Source: Rhizobiales bacterium UBA3584
Lineage (GTDB): Bacteria > Pseudomonadota > Alphaproteobacteria > Rhizobiales > Devosiaceae
Length of the DNA stretch: 21,767 nt
Assembly (NCBI GenBank): GCA_002375765.1
Contig: DFMV01000003.1
Span: 29,511-51,277 of the forward strand
Direction of reading: 5' to 3'
Made by a program: the position numbers and the translations under genes
Notes under the pieces: model-generated
What the model was told of the DNA's origin: nothing
The model's database searches: none
What the model saw: only the letters and a program-made list of their open reading frames with translations
Shown: positions 14,914 through 21,767 of the stretch, piece by piece
How the letters are laid out: each line of letters starts with the position of its first letter
Position numbering within the stretch: the stretch's first letter is position 1

Positions 14914-16338
14914 TCAACCCGCGCAGCAGCTCAACAAGGCGACGTCCTTGTCGAAGGTCTGCGCCGCGAGCTTCAGGCCCTCGACGGTCGTCAGATAGGG
15001 GAAGATCGTCTCGCCGAGGGCCTTCGTCGTCATGCCAGCCTTCAGCGCCATGACCAGCGTCTGGATGGTATCGGAGCCTTCAGGCGCGATGATCTGTCCG
15101 CCGAGCAGCCGGTCCGTCTCCCGGTCAGCCACAAGCTTGATGAGTCCGCGCGTATCGCGTGCCGCCTGGGCCCGCGGCACCTGGTCGAGCGGCAGCACGG
15201 AGGTCTTCACATCGTGACCCGCATCGCGCGCCTGTTGCTCGCTTAGGCCGACGCCGGCCACCTGCGGATCGGTGAAGACCACCCAAGGCATTGTGCTGTT
15301 GTTATATTGCTCTCCGGCATCCGCCACGGCGTTGCGGGCCGCGATCTTGGCGCCGTAGGCCGCCATGTAGACGAACTGGTCGCGGTCGGTCACGTCGCCG
15401 GCGGCATAGATGCCGGGGCACGAGGTCTGCATGTCTCGCCCCACGACGATCCCGCCGCGGCTGTCAGTTTGCACGCCCGCCTCCTTGAGGCCGAGATCTT
15501 CGGTATTGGCCTGCCGACCGGCGGTGATGACGATCTGCTCCGCCGTGACGTTCTTCTCGGCCCCCTCTTGCGTGACCCGCAATGTGACGCCTCCTTCCGA
15601 TTTGCTGACGCTGTCATACTGCAGGCCGGTCAGGAGGGTGATGCCCTCGGCCTCGAAGGCTTCCGACAAAGCGTCGGAGACTTCCAGCTCGGCGCCCGGC
15701 AACAGGCGGGAGCGCGCCACGAGGGTCACCTTGACCCCCATCCGTGCCGTCATCTGCGCCAGTTCTGCGCCGATATAGCCAGCTCCGATGAAGATCAGGC
15801 TTTCGGGCAGGGTCTCCAGCTCCAGAAGCGACTGGCTGTCGAGTGGTTCGACATCCTCGATCCCGCGGATCGCCGGGACGAGCGACCGGCTGCCCGTAGC
15901 AATCAGCGTCTTGGGCGCGGTGATTGTGCGATCTCCGATCTGAACACCGCCCTCGACCAACGTCGCGGGGCCTTCCTCGATGTAATCGACCCCCTCATAG
16001 TTGGGCAGCAAGTCGGCGTATTTCTTCTGGCGCAAAGTCGCGACAAGATCGTCCTTGCCGGCGACGAGGCGGGCCCAGTCGTCAACCTGCGCCGCGCCTG
16101 ACAGGCCGGGAAAGCGTGCGGCGGCGCGCGCGCCGTGCAGTGCTTCGGCCGCACGGATCATGGCCTTGGAGGGCACGCAGCCGAAGTTGACGCAGGTCCC
16201 TCCGATCGTCCCATGGCCCACGAGCGCGACGCGCTTACCAGCCTCGGCGGCCGTGATCGAGGCGGAGAAACCGGCGGAGCCGGCTCCCACGACGATGAGG
16301 TCGTAGGCGCCGTTTTCGTTCGAGCAGCAGTCTTTCAT
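14914..16338 (-). CDS. merA: Mercuric reductase MerA, lacking the N-terminal HMA domain
   Basis: A 474-aa cytosolic FAD enzyme that reduces Hg(II) to volatile Hg(0) with NADPH. The FAD motif is VVGAGSAGFSA at 16-26 and the active-site pair is GGTCVNFGCVPSK (C49, C54). A second GAGYIGAELAQ Rossmann motif is present. IFPYLTTVEGLKLAAQTFDK carries the MerA-specific Tyr in place of the His-Pro of other reductases. The C-terminus LLSCCAG supplies the Cys471-Cys472 pair that passes Hg(II) to the active site of the dimer partner. The metal-binding HMA (NmerA) domain found in many MerA proteins is absent, but the protein opens MKDCCSNEN with an adjacent Cys pair at 4-5. It starts three bases after the 45-aa peptide gene. 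Confidence 0.96.
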   Translation of the reverse strand: MKDCCSNENGAYDLIVVGAGSAGFSASITAAEAGKRVALVGHGTIGGTCVNFGCVPSKAMIRAAEALHGARAAARFPGLSGAAQVDDWARLVAGKDDLVATLRQKKYADLLPNYEGVDYIEEGPATLVEGGVQIGDRTITAPKTLIATGSRSLVPAIRGIEDVEPLDSQSLLELETLPESLIFIGAGYIGAELAQMTARMGVKVTLVARSRLLPGAELEVSDALSEAFEAEGITLLTGLQYDSVSKSEGGVTLRVTQEGAEKNVTAEQIVITAGRQANTEDLGLKEAGVQTDSRGGIVVGRDMQTSCPGIYAAGDVTDRDQFVYMAAYGAKIAARNAVADAGEQYNNSTMPWVVFTDPQVAGVGLSEQQARDAGHDVKTSVLPLDQVPRAQAARDTRGLIKLVADRETDRLLGGQIIAPEGSDTIQTLVMALKAGMTTKALGETIFPYLTTVEGLKLAAQTFDKDVALLSCCAG

Positions 16339-16341
16339 GGA

Positions 16342-16479
16342 TCAAGTCACTTTCGTCGTCGGATCAGCCTTCGGCTTGGCGAAGACCAGATAAAGAATGG
16401 CGCCGATCGCCACCAAAGGCGTGGCCATCGAGAACAGGCCCATGAGAAGGCCGATGGGAGAACAGCAGGCAGCCGCCAT
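16342..16479 (-). CDS. 45-aa membrane peptide with vicinal Cys pair, mer operon
   Basis: A 45-residue protein beginning MAAACCSPIGLLMG, followed by one or two hydrophobic stretches (SMATPLVAIGAILYLVF) and a short basic tail (AKPKADPTTKVT). Its ATG shares one base with the merF stop (TAATG) and its stop is three bases from merA, so it is certainly in the operon and probably translationally coupled. The Cys5-Cys6 pair at a membrane edge is the kind of Hg(II) ligand used by MerT and MerF. It does not resemble MerE or MerC as I know them. I propose a Hg(II)-relay peptide handing metal to MerA; that is inference. Confidence 0.7.
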   Translation of the reverse strand: MAAACCSPIGLLMGLFSMATPLVAIGAILYLVFAKPKADPTTKVT

Positions 16480-16898
16480 TACGGTCGGACCTTCTTGGTA
16501 AAGTGATTGAGGTAGAGAGCGTAGGCACCGGTCAGCGCCGCGGCGAGGAGCGTAAGGGTCAACGCCCCACGGAACTCCAGAACGATGACCGATACCGAGA
16601 GCAGCACTGCGATGAGTGTGGCCCAGATTTTCGGGGAGGGTCCGGGACGCGCGGCGCGCAGCCACAGTGCCTGCGCGACGACCGCGAGGCTGACGCACAG
16701 CAGCGGGAACAGCGTGTAATCAAGCCACCCGGTCACCGCCGACAGGCCTGCGCCAGCCAGCACGACAACCAGAAGCGGCGTGAAACAGCAGAGCGCCGCG
16801 AACAGCGCGCCGCCGAGGCCGCCCCTCAGCAAGCGGTTCGTTTGGGCCTTATCCGGCTGCTTTGCTGGCCAATTCGGATGATCGGAATCCGGCCTCAC
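16479..16898 (-). CDS. merF: Mercury transporter MerF-like, extended
   Basis: A 139-aa inner-membrane protein. Residues 28-70 (GGALFAALCCFTPLLVVVLA, LSAVTGWLDYTLFPLL) match MerF, with the C37-C38 pair in the first membrane helix that accepts Hg(II) for import. Classical MerF is about 80 residues with two helices and a second C-terminal Cys pair. Here that second pair is missing, and about 60 residues with two more hydrophobic segments (IWATLIAVLLSVSVIVL, LTLTLLAAALTGAYALYL) are added. The N-terminus is also longer and hydrophilic. The start overlaps the merP stop (ATGA, 16898-16895) and the stop overlaps the next small gene. The family call rests on the CCFTP region. Confidence 0.82.
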   Translation of the reverse strand: MRPDSDHPNWPAKQPDKAQTNRLLRGGLGGALFAALCCFTPLLVVVLAGAGLSAVTGWLDYTLFPLLCVSLAVVAQALWLRAARPGPSPKIWATLIAVLLSVSVIVLEFRGALTLTLLAAALTGAYALYLNHFTKKVRP

Positions 16899-17212
16899 GA
16901 GCCCTCACCACCCATCGGGACTTCAAGAAGCGCAGCCGGGTAGCCGTTCTTTTCAACCGCCGCGATGAGCGCGTCGGTGGAGGTGATCTCGTCGTCGAAA
17001 CGAACCGTATACACCCCCTCGCTCGCGTCCTTGCCTTCAACGAAATCCTCGATCACCACGCTTTCAACGGATTTCAGCGAGTTGCCCACGATGAACGAGC
17101 ACGAGGGACAGGTCAGCCCGCCGACCTCGAGCCGGACGACCTGCTCGGCGGCGGAGGCAGGGGCGGCGAAAAGGACAGACAGCGCCAGAGCGCCAGGAAG
17201 GATGTTTTTCAT
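16895..17212 (-). CDS. merP: Periplasmic mercury-binding protein MerP-like
   Basis: A 105-aa secreted protein with an N-terminal Sec signal (residues 1-21, ending PASAA) and an HMA-type ferredoxin-fold domain. The metal site is GGLTCPSCSFIV with C35 and C38, which binds Hg(II) in the periplasm and passes it to MerT. VYTVRFDDEITSTDALIAAV, then EKNGYPA, is the usual second half of the fold. Canonical MerP has GMTCxxC; here Leu replaces Met. It starts 12 bases after the merT stop and overlaps merF by four bases. Confidence 0.9.
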   Translation of the reverse strand: MKNILPGALALSVLFAAPASAAEQVVRLEVGGLTCPSCSFIVGNSLKSVESVVIEDFVEGKDASEGVYTVRFDDEITSTDALIAAVEKNGYPAALLEVPMGGEGS

Positions 17213-17224
17213 GTCAGGGTTCCT

Positions 17225-17614
17225 TCAGAACGAGAGGATGTAGGGCGAAGCGTAGGGGAACAGCATGGCGACCAGGATTAGCGCAGCCGCCACCCAGAGC
17301 ACGGCGCGCATCGCAGTCCGGTTCATCGGGCGGGCGCAGCTGCCATCTGCGCAGCGGATCGGCTGGTAGGCCCTGTAAAAACCATAGCCCAGGAACGCGG
17401 CGGCAATGCCGAAGGTATACCACTTGTAGGCGTAGAGAGCGCCCATCTGGGCGATGAAAACTCCGCTGATCCCGAAGCTGACAAGCACCAGTGGCAGGAT
17501 GCAGCAGGATGTCATGACGAGTGCGCCAAGCGCCGCCAGGGCGGTGGTGGTCCAGCCGCGGCCTTCCGGGACGTTGGACGCATCCCCCGGCGATGCAGAT
17601 TCCGTGGTGTCCAT
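17225..17614 (-). CDS. merT: Mercuric transport protein MerT
   Basis: A 129-aa inner-membrane protein importing Hg(II) for reduction in the cytosol. Three hydrophobic segments are visible: ~24-46 containing the C37-C38 pair (VMTSCCILPLVLVSFGISG), ~66-80, and ~100-120. The cytoplasmic loop between helices two and three carries the second pair, C88 and C93 (RCADGSCARP). This is the standard MerT arrangement. ATG 17614 is chosen because AAGGAG lies seven bases upstream and alignment starts near here; the open frame to 17665 would cover the promoter. First gene of the mer structural operon. Confidence 0.92.
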   Translation of the reverse strand: MDTTESASPGDASNVPEGRGWTTTALAALGALVMTSCCILPLVLVSFGISGVFIAQMGALYAYKWYTFGIAAAFLGYGFYRAYQPIRCADGSCARPMNRTAMRAVLWVAAALILVAMLFPYASPYILSF

Positions 17615-17644
17615 ACAGTGTCTCCTTGCGATCATCTGCTCGGA

Positions 17645-17675
17645 GTCATAGGGTCTGTAGGACATACAGGCTCAA
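17645..17675 (-). promoter_or_regulatory. mer operon promoter/operator (MerR type, 19-bp spacer)
   Basis: On the minus strand a -35 TTGAGC (17675-17670) and -10 TATGAC (17650-17645) are separated by 19 bases, the over-long spacer typical of MerR-activated promoters. Inside the spacer is the dyad CTGTA-TGTCC-TACAG. MerR bound here represses without metal and untwists the DNA to activate with Hg(II). It lies between the divergent merT and merR starts. Confidence 0.85.
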
Positions 17676-17686
17676 GGGGCTTCCGA

Positions 17687-18103
17687 ATGGGAAAAGGTCA
17701 CGCTTCCGTGAAGGCGATGCAGCGGGGCGCCCTCGCTCGGGCGACGGGATGCAATCTGGAGACCATCCGCTACTACGAGACGATCGGCGTCATGCCCGAT
17801 CCGCCTCGGGACCCGAACGGCTATCGCAACTACGGTGAAGATCATGTGCGTCGGCTTCGCTTCATCACGCGCGCCCGAGCGCTGGGGTTCTCTCTCGATG
17901 AGATTAAGGGCCTGCTAAGCCTCGTCGATAGCCATAGCCAGACATGTGCTGAAGTGGAGGGTGTCGCCGCAGCTCATCTGAAGGAAGTGCGGGACAAGAT
18001 TGCCGATCTGCAGCGGATCGAAAAGGCATTGAGCGACACGGTAGCCCAGTGCAGTGGAGCTCAGATTCCTGATTGCCCGGTGCTCGATGCGCTTTTGGTC
18101 TGA
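17687..18103 (+). CDS. merR: Mercury-responsive regulator MerR
   Basis: A 138-aa MerR-family activator/repressor of the divergent mer genes. The winged-helix domain occupies residues ~10-80 (GALARATGCNLETIRYYETI, GYRNYGEDHVRRLRFITRAR, LGFSLDEIKGLL), followed by a dimerisation helix. The three Hg(II)-binding cysteines are C87 (SQTCAEVE), C122 (VAQCSG) and C130 (IPDCPV), matching the C82/C117/C126 triad of Tn501 MerR; the last spacing is one residue shorter. ATG 17687 is chosen because AAGGGG lies seven bases upstream; the open frame to 17618 would run through the operator. Confidence 0.93.
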   Translation: MGKGHASVKAMQRGALARATGCNLETIRYYETIGVMPDPPRDPNGYRNYGEDHVRRLRFITRARALGFSLDEIKGLLSLVDSHSQTCAEVEGVAAAHLKEVRDKIADLQRIEKALSDTVAQCSGAQIPDCPVLDALLV

Positions 18104-18262
18104 ACACCACCATGGCAGCATGTGCGGGGCCACCAGCTGCACTCCTCGTAGCAGACGTTTTAGAACTAGAATGACAGCTTTTGGCGAATGTGGCGCATAG
18201 CGATGAAGGACCGCAACGGGGTCGGAAGCTGAACGGCAGCTTTCTCTGAGTTTTCGCCAAAA

Positions 18263-18282
18263 GCCGACAGTCCGCTGTCGGC
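18263..18282 (-). terminator. Likely intrinsic terminator of the DUF5655/Type ISP genes
   Basis: GCCGACAG, loop TCCG, CTGTCGGC: a perfect eight-base stem. On the minus strand it is followed by TTTTGG, and it lies about 70 bases after the stop of the minus-strand gene at 18350. The U run is short, so termination may be partial. The surrounding 18104-18349 region holds no gene that I can recognise. Confidence 0.5.
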
Positions 18283-18349
18283 CCCAAAATTGCCTGACAG
18301 CAAGGCGTCGATGGTTTTCGAGCAAACCCGGTGCGGCCGAGATAAGCCA

Positions 18350-19279
18350 TCAAGCTCGATCATAACTGCGGTCCATCAACGGCTTCGCTTTGTTTAGCGT
18401 GCTAGCATCAGTGATGATGATTTCCAGCTCCCCGGTGCCGAAATGCCCAATATTGCGCACGTCACGCGTAAAGCCGGGCTCAAGCTCGACGGTGTCTGGA
18501 TCGATCTTCACAAAAACCTTGAGATGGCGGATTTGCGGCTTAACCTCCACACACGCAAAGTTCTTCAATCGGCGGAAGGCAACGTAGTTGTCGAGCGTCT
18601 TCAGTTCGACATCATCGCCTAGAGCAAGAAGGTAAGCCTTTGTGGCCTCGTATAGGTCAGTTAGGTTCTGATCGGCATCAGCCAAGTATTGCGTAACGGT
18701 CTTTTGGCGGGATCGGGAGCGGCTTGAAACCGGTTCACCATCGACATCAATTTTCGCCGACATTTCTCGAACCGGTCGCTCCGAAGCTGAAGTCAGAAGT
18801 TCGAGCAGCAGCAGTTCGTCGCCAAATCGGCGATAGCGCACCAGCGCGATATTGCGGTTCATCTGGTTCACCGCGTGAGCGTCATACTTCGTGAAATCAC
18901 CGGCAATGCAGATTAGTCGAGGAGTGGTCCAATCGACGGCCTTGGCCTGCTCTGCGCCGAACCGTTCCAAAACCAACCACTCAAAATCACGACGATGGTC
19001 CATGAGCCAGTCGAGATAGAACAAGCCTTGGTTGATGACATTCTCGTTGCTGGCGCGCTTGTATTCAACGATAACCGGAGAGCTGTTCTCGTCGATGCCA
19101 AGGGAGTCCATCCGACCGCCATTAGTTGTCGGAAACTCCGAGGCGAGAAACCGCACGCCAAGAAACGCCTCCATATTGCGCTCAATCAGGGTTTGGAGCG
19201 ACTTTTCGAGAGCAACTGCGCTGCCGCGAAGCTCGGTGACGGACGCGCTGTCAGTGCGGAATAGCTTTATGTCGCTCAT
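18350..19279 (-). CDS. PD-(D/E)XK nuclease-like, DUF5655-type protein beside Type ISP R-M gene
   Basis: A 309-aa protein. Residues ~45-95 contain a PD-(D/E)XK nuclease signature: GGRMDSLGID (D58), then PVIVEYKRASNE (E72 and K74), then INQGLFYLDWL. A linker of ~190-205 is rich in Ser and Arg. The C-terminal ~100 residues (LYEATKAYLLALGDDVE, YVAFRRLKNFACVEV, IGHFGTGELEIII) match the DUF5655 domain. Such proteins are found near restriction-modification genes and are suspected nucleases; activity here is not shown. It starts eight bases after the Type ISP gene stop, with AGGGGG overlapping that stop, so the two were one transcript. The gene is intact although its upstream partner is truncated. 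Confidence 0.75.
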   Translation of the reverse strand: MSDIKLFRTDSASVTELRGSAVALEKSLQTLIERNMEAFLGVRFLASEFPTTNGGRMDSLGIDENSSPVIVEYKRASNENVINQGLFYLDWLMDHRRDFEWLVLERFGAEQAKAVDWTTPRLICIAGDFTKYDAHAVNQMNRNIALVRYRRFGDELLLLELLTSASERPVREMSAKIDVDGEPVSSRSRSRQKTVTQYLADADQNLTDLYEATKAYLLALGDDVELKTLDNYVAFRRLKNFACVEVKPQIRHLKVFVKIDPDTVELEPGFTRDVRNIGHFGTGELEIIITDASTLNKAKPLMDRSYDRA

Positions 19280-19287
19280 AGCGCCCC

Positions 19288-21720
19288 CTAAACATCGAGA
19301 TTTGGCAAGCCATTCACGATCTTCATCGTTTCGATACTGACCGTGATCACACGCTGGAACAGCTCCAAGGAATATGCCGGGTTACCAACGGTTTCGATGG
19401 CGTAGCGGTTGGCGTCGTTGACGATGCCGCTGTCTTTGTCCTCGCGCACCCCTTGGCGTTCCATGACCCATTCGAGAGCAGGCTTGCCGTTGACCACGTA
19501 ATCATAGGCTTCCAGCGGAATGTCCTGGATCGTGATCCGGTCATTGTAGAGAACCGTGGAGCGATCTTTGGTTTTGCCCGAGCCGCCGAATTTCATTTTC
19601 GTCACGCGGTAGAAGCTTTCGGGATCGGCGATATTGGCCAGCCGCAAATCGCCCTGTTTGATTGTCACGGGATAAGGCTCGACTCTTTCGTAGTGCACAT
19701 GCAGATCGGCCAGCTCGCGCCCCGCATCTCGGAAAGCACGATAGTCCTCGGGCTTTTTCACAGCCGGAATGCGGGGTAGCTCCTTGAGCAGATTATCGGC
19801 ATAGCGTTCGCGATAGTCGGGTGAGTGCAACAGACCGTAGATGTAATAGAACAGGTCTTCCTTGCTGACCGGTTCGCCGGGCCATGCGGCCCTGAAGTGA
19901 GCAAGCGCTTGGTCGGTGATGCCATCGCGAGTTTCGATCCGCGCACCCTCGCCCGCGAATAGTCCTCCATTCTCGCTTTCGACCAACTCGTAGAGTTTTA
20001 AAGGGAAACACTGACTGGCACGCAATAATTCTAGGTCTGGGAGCACATCCACCATAAAGGCAGAGAATTCTCTGCCACCGCCGGCACCGACAAGTGAAAT
20101 CACCCGATTTTCCGCTTTCGGCTCGGGGAAAACTCTCTTCATCGGGCCAACTACGTTATTCAGCATTTTGCTGAAATACAGCCACTCCTTGAAAAAGGGG
20201 CGATACATGGCGGGAACGATCTTCCCGTCAGAGAAGTTCAGCGGCCGCTCGCGCTCAAAATCTGCTAGTAGTTCTCGGCTCCACGATATATCTTTCGGGC
20301 TTTCAGAGGCGAACTCCCCGGGCTTGGTCGACGGTCTCACAGACCGCTCCTGCTGCCAACGCAGCAGCTTAGCATTATAATAACCTACTGATCGACGTAT
20401 GTTTTTCTGCAATTCTTCGCGGGATGAATTGTAGCACCATGCATCGCGTTTGGTTTTCAGGCCACCGCAATAAGTGTCAAAAACTGTCGGCTCTCCCGAC
20501 TTCTTGTCGCCAATCGCCATGAAATTCGCGAAACCGGCATCGCGCTGCTTGAGCCAGTCACCGTGCTCGTCTGGCGCGATCTCCTTCCAGCCATCGGCAT
20601 CAGCCAGACCTTTGAGACTGCCGAACACCTCGATCCTCTGGAGCTTTTCTTCCCGGCTCAGGTAGTCGCCGATGTCATGGAAAAATACCTTGCCGCGCTC
20701 GGTCTCCTTGGGGTTCTTGATGAACAAGGTAATGACGATGGGAGCTCGGCTGCCCCCACCAAATATCTTACCACCTTCCCGGCGCGAGGTTTCGCCACTG
20801 GTGCGCTGATTGCCACGCAAGTGGAACACATAGATGCTGCTGAACTCATCGGCCAAGCTTTTGCGCATGCCGTCAGCCGTATTGGCTTCGACCCAGCCTC
20901 CGTTGGTGACATAAGCCAGAACACCGCTATCCCCGAGCCGATCGGCACCCCAGCGTATGGCCCGGATGTAGCTGTCATAAAGTGCGTTTTTATTCGTGGC
21001 TGTGGATCGCGCTGCGAATGTTTCGCCAATCCGGGCATCAAGCTCGGGATAGTCGATGTGATGCGCAACGGCATAGGGCGGATTGCCCATTATGACGCGA
21101 ATGTCGAGTTCACGCTGACGTTTCCGGCGCTCGGAATTGTCGGGCATGATCTGCGCAACCAGATCACCCTTCTCATACATCTGGAACGTGTCGGTGAGGC
21201 AGATACCTTCAAATGGCACATAGTCCCCGCCCATGATGCCGTGATAGACCGTCTCGATATTGATGGCCGCGATGTAATAAGCGAGCAGCACGATTTCGTT
21301 GGCGTGGATTTCGTGCCGGAACTTGTGCTCCATTTCTTCGGGTGCGATCAGGCCCGACTGCAGAAGTCGGGTTATAAAGCTGCCCGTGCCCGTGAATGGA
21401 TCGAGGATATGGACCCCTTGGGAGCCAAGGGTCTGTCCGAATTCATCGACAAGCACGTCATTGACCGAACGGATGATGAAGTCGATCACCTCCACCGGGG
21501 TGTAGACGATGCCAAGCTTCTCCGTGGTGCGTTTGAAAGCCTTGGCAAAAAACTTGTCATAGAGCTCGACAATAAGCTTTTGCTTGGCCTTGGCATCAGT
21601 CAGCCCCTCGGCACGGAACCGCACTGAGGCGTAGAATTTTTGGAGGTCGCGCCCCTCCTTGTCGAGATTGGCTTCCGAAAGCACCCCAAGAATGCCTTGG
21701 ATGGCCTTGGAGACCGGGTT
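19288..21720 (-). pseudogene. Type ISP restriction-modification enzyme, C-terminal methyltransferase/target-recognition half
   Basis: The frame is open from the IS21 boundary at 21720 and encodes about 810 residues. From the GTG at 21684, YTPVEVIDFI lies at 61-70, motif I DPFTGTGSF at 95-103 and the m6A catalytic motif NPPY at 201-204. The remaining ~500 residues fit the target-recognition and C-terminal region of single-polypeptide Type ISP enzymes (LlaGI/LlaBIII group). Those enzymes are about 1,500-1,600 residues with an N-terminal Mrr-like nuclease and SF2 helicase. Both are missing because the IS21-type terminus interrupts the gene at the helicase-methyltransferase linker (NPVSKAIQG). 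Internal GTG initiation at 21684 could still give a free methyltransferase, but no good ribosome site is seen. Restriction must be lost. Confidence 0.82.
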
Positions 21721-21767
21721 GTCGATTGTCGCTGAGAAGTGACCCGGGATTGGAGTGAACCCCTAGG
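21720..21767 (+). mobile_element. IS21-type element terminus at right window edge (partial)
   Basis: The plus strand from 21720 reads TGTCGATTGTCGCTGAGAAG and continues to GGGATTGG at 21753. It matches the terminus ending at 682 (minus strand) at 32 of 34 positions. Beyond 21753 the two differ, as expected if this is the opposite (istB-side) end of the same kind of element. Only 48 bases are in the window, so no gene is visible. Confidence 0.72.

Noticed and set aside
16342..16479. Calling the 45-aa peptide MerE or MerC
   Set aside because: Length, Cys placement and hydrophobic pattern do not fit either family as I know them, so no symbol was given.
20563..21627. A 354-codon plus-strand frame opposite the Type ISP gene
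   Set aside because: Antisense shadow of a methyltransferase with motif I and NPPY; no recognisable domain in the plus frame.
1..21767. CRISPR arrays, tRNA or rRNA genes
   Set aside because: No regularly spaced repeats, cloverleaf-like segments or rRNA-like sequence were recognised on either strand.

Overview
The window looks like an accessory region from a fairly GC-rich alphaproteobacterium. A Hyphomicrobiales or Rhodobacterales host would fit the RbsBAC-type sugar ABC genes with an RpiR regulator, the paired tyrosine recombinase plus IS91-family transposase elements, and the mer gene style. This host assignment is inference from gene content; no rRNA or tRNA is present to confirm it.

Left flank (1-3.2 kb): an insertion-sequence scrapyard. 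It holds the istA end of an IS21-family element (1-682), the C-terminal stump of an IS110-family transposase cut by that element, an IS91-like element whose tyrosine recombinase is intact but whose transposase is reduced to its last ~65 codons, and a broken IS3-family OrfA.

Sugar operon (3.4-9.9 kb, + strand): a metal-dependent TIM-barrel sugar isomerase, a periplasmic sugar-binding protein, a double-NBD ABC ATPase, a permease, an RpiR/MurR-type SIS-domain regulator and a PfkB-family kinase. This is a self-contained import, isomerise and phosphorylate pathway. A perfect 8-bp inverted repeat (ACTTCACA/TGTGAAGT) lies at the promoter, and a half-copy precedes the binding-protein gene; both are candidate operators for the operon's own regulator. 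A strong hairpin separates the binding protein from the transporter genes.

Middle (10.5-13.0 kb, - strand): a second, intact IS91-like element with transposase and tyrosine recombinase. Shared hairpin and terminal motifs in the two copies allow both elements to be delimited.

Mercury resistance (13.4-18.1 kb): divergent merR / merT-merP-merF-(45-aa Cys-pair membrane peptide)-merA, with a canonical MerR promoter (19-bp spacer, CTGTA/TACAG dyad). Downstream is a second flavoprotein disulfide-reductase-like gene that keeps the CxxxxC redox pair but lacks the C-terminal His-Pro. It may be preceded by an ATGA-coupled 40-aa ORF. MerA has no HMA domain but carries an N-terminal Cys pair.

Right flank (18.3-21.8 kb, - strand): a PD-(D/E)XK/DUF5655-type protein lies directly downstream of the methyltransferase half of a Type ISP restriction-modification enzyme. 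The Type ISP nuclease/helicase half is missing because the gene runs into an IS21-type terminus at 21720. The IS21-type ends at 682 and 21720 are near-identical and oriented so that the whole window lies between them. They could be two directly repeated copies or one element closing a circle across the window ends.
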